DNA from: an uncultured Gammaproteobacteria bacterium
Lineage (GTDB): Bacteria; Pseudomonadota; Gammaproteobacteria; GCA-001735895
DNA: 37,884 bases
Reading direction: 5' to 3'
Assembly: GCA_947259305.1 (NCBI GenBank)
Contig: CAMYML010000033.1
Span: forward strand, 1-37,884
Shown here: positions 24,713 through 32,056 of the stretch, one piece after another
Position numbering within the stretch: position 1 is the stretch's first letter
How the letters are laid out: each line of letters begins with the position of its first letter
Made by a program: the position numbers and the translations under genes
Notes under the pieces: model-generated
What the model was told of the DNA's origin: nothing
Databases searched by the model: none
Seen by the model: the letters and a program-made list of their open reading frames with translations, nothing else

Positions 24713-25328
24713 CTACTCCTGGGCTGGTTTAGCGGTGGTCAGGCCCAGGATTTCCCAGTTTTGCATGCCACCACGGTACCACTTGATCTTGTCGGCGGGA
24801 TAGCCGAAACCCAACAGGTTTTTGATGTTGTTGGGCGACTGTCCGCACCACATGCCGTTACAGAACATGACCAGCACACGGGCATTCCTGAAATCCCATA
24901 AACCTTCGAGGTTCCTGGCATTGAAACGCTCCTCGAGGATTTCACCGATCGAGATCGGGTCGGCGCCCTTGGCCGGGTTGAGGCTGGTCCAGGGAATATT
25001 GATTGCGCCGGGAATCGTGCCCTTGGCAACCCAGGCAGGCGTGCGCGAATCGATCACGACAATGCTGTCGTCGCCTTCGCTCATGCGCTTGAGATAATCC
25101 AGCATTTCCAGTTCGGCGATGGTTTCAACGCCGGGCCCGAGATTTGCCGGCTGGATACAAAATGGGGGGCATTTACGCGAGGTTTTGGCGAACGCCGGGT
25201 TAACCGTGTTCTTCTGCCATAACACTTTCGATTTCGCTGGTGATGTTGACCTCGGCCGCCTGCAGCCTGGCGCCAGGCAATGCCAGCGAAATGCCGCAGC
25301 CGAGAATCAGAACTTTAATCATGTTCAT
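24713..25328 (-). pseudogene. Exported rhodanese-domain protein, frameshifted near the N-terminus
   Basis: The main frame (ORF start 25225) holds a rhodanese domain: VVIDSRTPAWVAKGTIPGA, the active-site loop with Cys in MFCNGMWCGQSP and WYRGGMQNWEILGL. The signal peptide lies upstream in another frame: ATG at 25328 (GGAG before it) gives MNMIKVLILGCGISLALPGA then AAEVNITSEIESVMAEEHG and TAA at 25200. Related proteins, as I recall them, have about 15 more residues between ESVM and NTVNPAFAKTSRKCPPF, so a short piece seems to be missing at about 25205-25225. As written, either a truncated secreted peptide or a cytoplasmic rhodanese starting inside would be made. It would otherwise be a periplasmic sulfur-transfer-like protein. 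Sequence error is the alternative. Confidence 0.68.
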
Positions 25329-25408
25329 TACTGGCAACTCCGGTTAAACCAGAATGAATCTGGTTGCGATTACTTGGGTCGGTTGGACCGGATTATTATT
25401 ATTTGGTT

Positions 25409-25705
25409 CTATTTCGGCATTATCAGGGTGTTCAGATCGATGGTATGTAACACGATCCGATGCTCAAAATATACCCTGAACGATCCGTAAACCCATTCGC
25501 TGATCGGGGGTTCCCCAACCGGGCCATAACGTTCGTCGGGTTCACCGAATTTACTCAGTACGTCATCCATGCTGATGCCCCGTTTCGGCATCACCTGCTT
25601 GCCGCTAGACGCAACATGGCCCGGGATGACTAGTTCATCGCCGGCGCTTGCAGGTTGCAGGATCAAACTGCAACCCAGGAGTAGCAAATAAAGTCCCGTG
25701 CGCAT
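25409..25705 (-). CDS. Small periplasmic protein of unknown function
   Basis: A 98-residue protein with a signal peptide (LYLLLLGCSLILQPASA). The mature part has a short MDDVLSKFGEPDERYGPVG motif, like the helix and turn of SmpA/BamE-type small domains, and then SEWVYGSFRVYFEHRIVLH, which would form strands. This type occurs as a conserved hypothetical gene next to lolCD in gammaproteobacteria; here it is divergent from lolC/E with a 122-base gap. AGGAG stands about 10 bases before the ATG. No function can be assigned. Confidence 0.7.
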   Translation of the reverse strand: MRTGLYLLLLGCSLILQPASAGDELVIPGHVASSGKQVMPKRGISMDDVLSKFGEPDERYGPVGEPPISEWVYGSFRVYFEHRIVLHTIDLNTLIMPK

Positions 25706-25827
25706 GTTTTTTAAATCTCCTAATACAATGCATGTAACTATAGCACGCCCTAGTGCGGTGACAAGTGTGCAGCAATTCGTATCGGCTGTGGTGGTGGCAC
25801 ATCCTTATTCATGGTTTAATCCGGCGC

Positions 25828-27075
25828 ATGAATTTTCCGCTCGAAATTTTTATTGGCTTACGCTACACGCGCGCCAAGCGTCGCAATCATTTCATCTCCT
25901 TCATATCGTTGATATCGATGTTCGGTATAGCGCTCGGAGTCATGGCCCTGATCGTGGTGCTGTCAGTAATGAACGGATTTGAAAAAGAATTGCGCGAGCG
26001 CATCCTGGGCATGGTTTCGCATGTCACGGTGTCGAGTTTTCGCGGGCCGCTGCAGGACTGGCAATCGCTGCGTGAGAACACCATGGAGCATCCGAATGTC
26101 ATCGGCGGCGCTCCCTATACCGAAGCCGAAGCAATGATTTCGAATCTGTCGTCGGTCAGCGGCGCGCTGGTGCGCGGTATCGATCCGCAACACGAAACCG
26201 AAGTTTCGGAAATTCATCAGCATATGGAATTCGGTGCGCTCAGCGATCTGGTAGCGGGGGACTACGGCATCGTGCTCGGCAGCGGCCTGGCCAATTCACT
26301 CGACGTCGTTCCGGGCGATCGGGTCACCATGGTTACCCCGCAGGCGACCGCGTCGCCGTTGGGTTTTCTACCGCGTCTGCGCCGTTTCAAGGTGGTCGGG
26401 ATATTCGAAATCGGAGTCTACGAATATGACCGCAGCAGCGCGCTGGTGCATTACCAGGATGCCAGCCGGCTGTTCCGACTGGACGGCGGCGTTAGCGGTA
26501 TTCGTCTGAAACTGGACGATCTCGACCTGGCGCCCCTGGTGCGTAATGATCTCAAGCAAAGCATAGGGCTACAGTACTGGGTATCGGACTGGACCCTGCG
26601 CCACAGCAATTACTTCAAGGCGGTGCGCACCGAGAAGACGGTCATGTTTATTATTCTTTCGCTGATCGTTGCCGTGGCGGCCTTCAATATCGTTTCGACG
26701 CTGGTCATGGTGGTGACCGACAAGCAGGCGGATATCGCGATTTTACGCACCCTCGGCATGTCGCCATTGTCGATCATGTGGGTGTTCATGGTACAGGGAA
26801 CCCTGATCGGGTTGATCGGCACCCTGATCGGACTGGTCAGCGGGGTGGCGGTTGCGTCGCATATCGATGTCATCGTGCCCGCGCTGGAGCAGTTCTTTCA
26901 TACCCAGTTTCTGCCGCGCGGCGTTTATCCGATCACGGATCTGCCCTCCGAGATGAAACAGTCCGACATCATCAGGATCACGCTGCTGTCGTTTGGGGTA
27001 TCGGTGGTCGCAACGCTATACCCGGCCTTGCGTGCCTCGAAAACGCGCCCGGCCGAAGCGCTCAGCTATGAGTAG
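25828..27075 (+). CDS. LolC/LolE family lipoprotein-release permease
   Basis: A 415-residue inner-membrane subunit of the LolCDE system that lifts lipoproteins out of the inner membrane for transfer to LolA. The ATG at 25828 is preferred to the tracked start, because FPLEIFIGLRYTRAKRRNHF is the usual LolC/E beginning. The first helix (SLISMFGIALGVMALIVVLS) is followed by a large MacB-like periplasmic domain (about 50-270) and three C-terminal helices (e.g. FIILSLIVAVAAFNIVSTL). It ends with RPAEALSYE, typical of the family. Only one LolC/E gene precedes lolD, so this may be a LolF-like homodimer system, or a second permease lies elsewhere. Confidence 0.9.
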   Translation: MNFPLEIFIGLRYTRAKRRNHFISFISLISMFGIALGVMALIVVLSVMNGFEKELRERILGMVSHVTVSSFRGPLQDWQSLRENTMEHPNVIGGAPYTEAEAMISNLSSVSGALVRGIDPQHETEVSEIHQHMEFGALSDLVAGDYGIVLGSGLANSLDVVPGDRVTMVTPQATASPLGFLPRLRRFKVVGIFEIGVYEYDRSSALVHYQDASRLFRLDGGVSGIRLKLDDLDLAPLVRNDLKQSIGLQYWVSDWTLRHSNYFKAVRTEKTVMFIILSLIVAVAAFNIVSTLVMVVTDKQADIAILRTLGMSPLSIMWVFMVQGTLIGLIGTLIGLVSGVAVASHIDVIVPALEQFFHTQFLPRGVYPITDLPSEMKQSDIIRITLLSFGVSVVATLYPALRASKTRPAEALSYE

Positions 27076-27087
27076 GCGGGAGGTCTC

Positions 27088-27771
27088 GTGTCGGCGGTGG
27101 TAATCGAAGCGAGCGCGGTTAAGAAAGTTTTTCGTCAGGGCAAAATCGACGTCGAGGTGCTCAAGGGCGTCGATTTCAGCGTTGCCGCGGGTGAAAGTCA
27201 CGCCATCCTGGGCGCCTCGGGTGCCGGCAAGTCAACTCTGATGCATTTGCTTGGCGGCCTCGATCATGTCACCGGCGGTGAAATCAGGGTCGCAGGCAGT
27301 TCCCTGGTGCGGCTGTCCGAAGCCGCTCTCGGCCGTTTGCGCAATCGCCACCTGGGTTTTATTTACCAGTTTCATCACCTGTTGCCGGAATTCAGCGCGC
27401 TGGAGAATATTGCCATGCCGCTGTTGATAAGGCGTATTTCGCGCCGTGCAGCCTGCGATGAAGCGCGCGACTGGCTTGATAAAATAGGTCTCGTACAGCG
27501 CGCCGATCACAAGCCTGGTGAGCTGTCGGGTGGGGAACGGCAACGCGTGGCGCTGGCGCGAGCGCTGGTAACTCGACCGGATTGCCTGCTCGCGGACGAA
27601 CCGACCGGCAACCTGGATCAGCAAACCGCGGCGCAGATGCTGGAATTGATGCTTGGCCTGAACCGCGAACTCAATACCGCGCTCGTAGTCGTAACCCACG
27701 ATCTCGCCATCGCCGCACGCATGCAGTGTCGCTGGAACATGCTCGACGGTGTCCTCACCCCGGAATCCTGA
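27088..27771 (+). CDS. lolD: Lipoprotein-release ABC transporter ATPase LolD
   Basis: A 227-residue ABC ATPase with Walker A GASGAGKSTL, the Q-loop region FIYQFHHLLPEFSALEN (the HHLLPEF stretch is typical of LolD), signature LSGGERQRVALARAL, Walker B CLLADEPTGNLD and H-loop VVVTHDLAIA. It powers lipoprotein extraction with the LolC/E protein encoded 12 bases upstream. The start is GTG with GGAGG just before it. Complete and presumably active. Confidence 0.93.
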   Translation: MSAVVIEASAVKKVFRQGKIDVEVLKGVDFSVAAGESHAILGASGAGKSTLMHLLGGLDHVTGGEIRVAGSSLVRLSEAALGRLRNRHLGFIYQFHHLLPEFSALENIAMPLLIRRISRRAACDEARDWLDKIGLVQRADHKPGELSGGERQRVALARALVTRPDCLLADEPTGNLDQQTAAQMLELMLGLNRELNTALVVVTHDLAIAARMQCRWNMLDGVLTPES

Positions 27772-27773
27772 AA

Positions 27774-27795
27774 GCGCCGTATCTCGTACCGGCGC
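27774..27795. terminator. Weak hairpin between convergent lolD and a broken gene
   Basis: GCGCCG (27774-27779) pairs with CGGCGC (27790-27795), and the stem can be extended by two pairs with one bulge. No T-run. It starts three bases after the lolD stop, in a convergent gap. Confidence 0.3.
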
Positions 27796-27831
27796 CAGTA
27801 TTGAACAGTCTTTCAAAATGGAAATTTGATT

Positions 27832-28081
27832 TCAGGCTAACTGCTGTTTCAGGAAACTGCAGTAAATCAGCATGACCGGAATCTGCAGCACCATGTAGAT
27901 GGCCTCGGAGACAAGTCGGATACTACCGGAGACTACCAGTCCGCGGTCGACCCAGCGCGATGGTGAGTGTGCTCTGCAGGAGTAGCGCAAATGCGGGATG
28001 ATTCGCTAGCGGTATGAATGCCAGCGCCAGGCCGACGATAAGGCTGCTGGCGGTTATCGGGATTACCAGAAAAAGATTCAC
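27832..28081 (-). pseudogene. Small membrane protein split by a frameshift
   Basis: Two adjacent minus-strand frames both read as membrane protein. The first, from GTG at 28081, gives NLFLVIPITASSLIVGLALAF, then FALLLQSTLTIALG, and stops at 27923. The second, from about 27951 to 27832, gives VDRGLVVSGSIRLVSEAIYM and VLQIPVMLIYCSFLKQQLA. Joined, they make about 83 residues with three hydrophobic segments and a plausible basic/polar C-terminal end. I do not recognise the family. It lies downstream of, and close to, the DUF2062 gene on the same strand. Neither half alone looks complete. Confidence 0.45.
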
Positions 28082-28101
28082 CGTTTCTCGGTGGCCCGAC
28101 G

Positions 28102-28623
28102 CTAGCGATTATGTAAACGCTGGGCACGAGCTTTGATATGGCTCAGGATGTGCATATGCCACAGTACTCGAACCAGCACAAACGAGGCTATTGCAGAAAT
28201 CGCGCCGACGGTGAAACAGCCCAGCAGAAAGGATTGCCAGATTGCCGCCAGGCCATTGATAAGCCAGTCGAAACTTAGCTCAAAATTGAATCGCTGGGGT
28301 TCCCGGCCAAGCATTTTTGCACCCAGCAGGTAGCAGAAATAATACAACGGCCCCATGGTGAAAGGGTTGCTGATCCAGACCAGGGGTACCGCGACGAGGA
28401 TGTTGACCCGCAACCAGATAGCTCCGACCGCGGCAATCAGCATCTGGGACGGCACCGGGATAAATGCGCAGAATATTCCCAACGCAACCGCTAACGAAAA
28501 CGAGCGTCGGTTGATGTGCCACAGTGACGGCTCCTGCAACCGCGGGCCCAGTAGCTTGATCCAGCGGTTCTGCGTGATGACGTCAGGGTGTGGCAAAAAC
28601 TTTCTTACAAAATTCCTTGGCAT
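28102..28623 (-). CDS. DUF2062 membrane protein
   Basis: A 173-residue protein of the DUF2062 family. It starts with a basic, proline-containing segment (FVRKFLPHPDVITQNRWIK), then SFSLAVALGIFCAFIPVPSQM, the domain's conserved first helix, followed by WLRVNILVAVPLVWISNPFT with the usual SNPFT turn, and a last helix around FLLGCFTVGAISAIASFVLV. The function of DUF2062 is unknown; it is often next to comEC or lolCDE in gammaproteobacteria, which is the case here (divergent from comEC by 79 bases). Confidence 0.88.
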   Translation of the reverse strand: MPRNFVRKFLPHPDVITQNRWIKLLGPRLQEPSLWHINRRSFSLAVALGIFCAFIPVPSQMLIAAVGAIWLRVNILVAVPLVWISNPFTMGPLYYFCYLLGAKMLGREPQRFNFELSFDWLINGLAAIWQSFLLGCFTVGAISAIASFVLVRVLWHMHILSHIKARAQRLHNR

Positions 28624-28702
28624 GGTGATTGTATTATCAACAGTAATTCAATATTCTGCAAAGAGTTGGATCACATAACAGGGAATTCAGGGCAAGGATC
28701 GC

Positions 28703-30935
28703 ATGCCCCAACACGCAATAGCCATCGTGCTGGGTTCGTTGCTGGCGTTCTACGGTAACGAGTTACCGGATCAATCCTGGTCGGCGTTGCTGCCGATACT
28801 GTTATTACTGTGCCTTTATAATCCCGCTTATCGTTTGCTGCTGCTCGCGGCCGCGGCCTATCTGTGGAGTGCCGCAGTTTTCCACCACCACCTGGATCAC
28901 CGGCTGCTCGAGGCCTACGACCATCGGCTTACGCTGGTGCGCGCGGTGGTGGCCGATATCCCCGAAGTCGATGCCGGTCGTATCCGTCTGACTCTGGAAT
29001 ATCCGGAAATTGACGGTTACCCCGGCAGCATGCCCCGTCGGCTGCGGCTGAACTGGTACCAGGATGAAATCCTGCCACAGGCGGGTGAGCGTTGGCAGTT
29101 CGAGGTAAAGCTAAGACAACCGCGAGCGTTGTTGAATCCGGATGGTTTCGATTTTGAAGCCTGGCTGTTTGGCCGCGGTATCGACGCCAGCGGTTATATC
29201 CGCAATTCGAGGTTCAATACCAGACTCGAAGCGGCGAGCCCACTGCAGGCTAATTACTGGCGTATGCGCCTGGTCACGGCCATCGATGACTATTGCAGTG
29301 GTTGTCCCCATGGTGGATTGATCAAGGCCCTGTCGCTTGGATTTCGCGGCGACATATCGGCCCCCGATAAAACGCTGCTGCAATCCAGCGGAACCGCCCA
29401 CTTGCTGGCCATATCCGGTTTGCATGTCGGGATGGTCGCGGGCCTGATGTTTGCCCTCGGCCGCTATAGCTGGGGCATTGGCTTGCGGCCAGCTGGATTC
29501 AATCGCATACAGACCGCTTCCTCGATGGCGATATTGGCCGCCTGCGGATACGCGGCGCTGGCTGGCTTCAGTCTGCCCACGGTGCGCGCCCTGGTGATGC
29601 TGGTAATCCTGCTGGTTGCAGTACTGTTCAGGAACCGGGTCAACCTGCTGCAGTCGCTGTCCCTGGCGGTGATAGTGATTGTGCTCGTCGATCCCCGCTC
29701 GGTTGGCGCAAATTCGTTCTGGTTAAGCGTCTGTGCCCTGCTGGTGATCGCTTTCGTTCAGTTCCGCTTGCCCGGACGGCTGACCTGGTGGCAGCAGCTG
29801 CTGGCACTGCAATGCTGTTTCTCGCTGCTGTTTATGCCGCTGGGCCTGCTGATATTCGAGCAGGTCAATCCCGCCAGTTTCCCGGCCAACATCGTTGCGA
29901 TACCCGTCATCAGTTTTATCGTGCTGCCGGTGGTATTGCTTGGCTGCCTGCTGGCGCTGGCGGGTCTGGATTATGCCGGATCGCTGTTCCGTTTGGCCGA
30001 CCGGGTTTTGCAGTTACTGCTCGATTATCTCGATTTCCTGTTGTCCAGTGGCCTGAGCCCGCTAGCGGGCGCATTTCCGGGGCCGATGGTTTTGTTGCTG
30101 CTGGCGCTGATTGCCTGGTTGTTGTTACCGCATGGCCTCGGCTCGCGCGCGCTCGCGCTGATCGGTTTATCCTTGCTGCTCAGCTGGCAACCGGCACGGC
30201 CCGAACATGGTGCCTTTGAACTGCTGGTCTTCGATGTCGGGATGGGCACTTCGATCTTGCTGACTACCCGTTACCATAGCCTGGTGTACGATTTTGGCCC
30301 GGGTAGACCCGGTGTTTACAGCGCCGCAGACTGGGCCTTGCTGCCGGCAATGCGAAACCGTGGCATCGACAGCCCGGACCTGGCGATTGTCAGTCATGTC
30401 GACCAGGATCACAGTGGCGGATTGCACGGGTTGCTTGACGACTATCCGCGGCTGACCCTGCTTTCGGGTACGCCAGGAGAACTGCAGGCGCGCATTACGC
30501 CCGGACGCCGGGTCCGCTCATGCCACCAGTATCCGGACTGGCGCTGGGATGGAGTAGAATTTCGCTTTTTGTCCAGCGCTCACAACTGGTCCGATACCAA
30601 CAACCGATCCTGTGTGTTAATCATCGACGGCCGACACCGGGTGTTACTGCCCGGGGATATCGAGTCGGCGCGCGAACAGAGCCTGGTAAGGCAACATGCT
30701 GCCGCCCTGGCAGCCGATGTTTTGCTGGTACCGCATCATGGCAGCGATACCTCCTCCAGTAGCGGATTTGTCGAGCGGGTGGCGCCGCGGCATGTCATCT
30801 TCCCGCTACGCAGGCTCTGGAGCACAGCAGTATCGCAGTGATCTTGACGGCGCAATCAGCGTCAGCAGCTCGCCGGAAGGGCTGTCAATCAGCGGCGAGC
30901 GTACCCCGGAAACACGTATCTGGCGGCGATGGTAA
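28703..30935 (+). pseudogene. comEC: ComEC/Rec2 DNA-uptake channel, frameshifted near the C-terminus
   Basis: The long frame (712 residues, to 30841) carries an N-terminal DUF4131 region (about 30-190), the Competence domain with SGTAHLLAISGLHVGMVAGL and many helices (about 220-480), and a metallo-beta-lactamase domain with VFDVGMGTSILL, SHVDQDHSGG, VLLPGDIES and VPHHGSDTSSSSG. After RHVIFPL it goes out of phase and stops. The expected end is found in another frame: YAGSGAQQYRSDLDGAISV to RIWRRW, stop at 30935. About 15-20 residues normally lying between (the NRWG-FPHP-type stretch before the last helix) are absent, so roughly 50-60 bases may be missing near 30808. ComEC imports single-stranded DNA in transformation. 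Whether this truncated form works is unknown. Confidence 0.8.
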
Positions 30936-30986
30936 AAAGCCCTCTGTCACAGTATGATGTGCGGCATTTATTCCTGAGGACATAGC

Positions 30987-31604
30987 GTGTTTGAACTGGT
31001 TCAGGCGGGTGGCTGGCTGATGATTCCGATTTTGTTGTGCTCCGTGCTTGCCGCGGCCATCATCATCGAGCGGACGTGGACCCTGCGCCAAAAGAAAGTT
31101 ATTCCGGAAAAACTGTTGACCGGCATCTGGAACCTGCTCAGCAGTGATGCCCTGACCGAACAGCATATCGCCGAAATCGAAAGCGGGTCACCGCTGGGCA
31201 AGGTGCTTGCCGCTGGCCTGATCAATCGGCATTTATCACGCGACCTGATCCGCGAAAGTATCGAGGAAACCGGTCGTCACGTGGTCCATGAAATGGAGCG
31301 TTTTATGAATACGCTGGGCACGATATCGACGATAACGCCGCTGTTGGGCCTGCTCGGTACGGTAATCGGCATGATTCGAGTGTTCACCGCGATTACCGTT
31401 GTCGGGGTTGGCGATCCGGGCCAACTAGCGGGCGGTATATCCGAAGCCCTGATTACGACCGCGGCCGGTCTGACCATCGCCATACCCAGCCTTATTTTCC
31501 ATCGCCATCTGAAACGCAGGATCGATGACCTGGTGGTAGCGATGGAGCAGGAAGCGATGAAACTGGTTGAGTTTCTCCACGGCGATCGCAAAAAACTGGG
31601 CTGA
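30987..31604 (+). CDS. exbB: ExbB/TolQ/MotA family proton channel subunit
   Basis: A 205-residue inner-membrane protein with three helices: one near the N-terminus (WLMIPILLCSVLAAAIIIE) and two later (ISTITPLLGLLGTVIGMI and EALITTAAGLTIAIPSLIF), the second pair holding the conserved small and Thr residues of ExbB/TolQ. With ExbD it forms the proton-driven motor that energises TonB- or Tol-like partners. No tonB is here; the position between comEC and msbA is the common one for this exbBD pair in gammaproteobacteria, and its task there is uncertain. The start is GTG with GAGGA 7 bases upstream. Confidence 0.88.
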   Translation: MFELVQAGGWLMIPILLCSVLAAAIIIERTWTLRQKKVIPEKLLTGIWNLLSSDALTEQHIAEIESGSPLGKVLAAGLINRHLSRDLIRESIEETGRHVVHEMERFMNTLGTISTITPLLGLLGTVIGMIRVFTAITVVGVGDPGQLAGGISEALITTAAGLTIAIPSLIFHRHLKRRIDDLVVAMEQEAMKLVEFLHGDRKKLG

Positions 31605-31608
31605 TACG

Positions 31609-32025
31609 ATGAACTTTTATCACAGCAAACCCGAAGAAGACGTCAATATCAATCTGACGCCCCTGATCGACGTGGTTTTCCTGTTATTGATTTTCTTCAT
31701 GGTATCGACCACTTTCGATACCACGTCACAGCTGAAAATCAGGCTGCCCGAGGCGACCCAGGAGAAGGCGCAAGACCCGCCGCAAAAGCTGTATCTTTTA
31801 ATCGATGCCAATGGCCGTTTCTTTTTGAACTCGCGTGAATTGACCAATAACAAGAGCGCCACACTAAGGGTCGCGCTGGAACGCGCCATGGCGGGAAGCC
31901 AGCTTCCAATCGTCATTCAGTCGGATGCCGACTCGCCGGTACAATCGCTGGTAACCGCGATGGACGTGGTCGCGCAAATGGGCCTGAAACAGGTATCGAT
32001 AGCCACCACTCGGCCCATCGAGTAG
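31609..32025 (+). CDS. exbD: ExbD/TolR family biopolymer transport protein
   Basis: A 138-residue protein starting at ATG 31609, four bases after the exbB stop; the tracked ORF begins too early, inside exbB. It has a short cytoplasmic segment, one membrane helix with the proton-carrying Asp in NLTPLIDVVFLLLIFFMV, and a periplasmic domain (about 45-138) with LYLLIDANGRFFLNSREL and PIVIQSDADSPVQSLVTAMD typical of ExbD. It partners the ExbB encoded upstream. Confidence 0.9.
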   Translation: MNFYHSKPEEDVNINLTPLIDVVFLLLIFFMVSTTFDTTSQLKIRLPEATQEKAQDPPQKLYLLIDANGRFFLNSRELTNNKSATLRVALERAMAGSQLPIVIQSDADSPVQSLVTAMDVVAQMGLKQVSIATTRPIE

Positions 32026-32056
32026 TTGCGTTCGTGGCGTATCCGAGATCCGGGCA

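Noticed and set aside
25765-25827. Upstream extension of the LolC/E protein
   Set aside because: The internal ATG at 25828 fits the family N-terminus; the extension (RLWWWHILIHG) does not.
27933-28127. 64-codon minus-strand ORF beside DUF2062
   Set aside because: Proline- and serine-rich third frame; the two hydrophobic frames at the same place are more protein-like.
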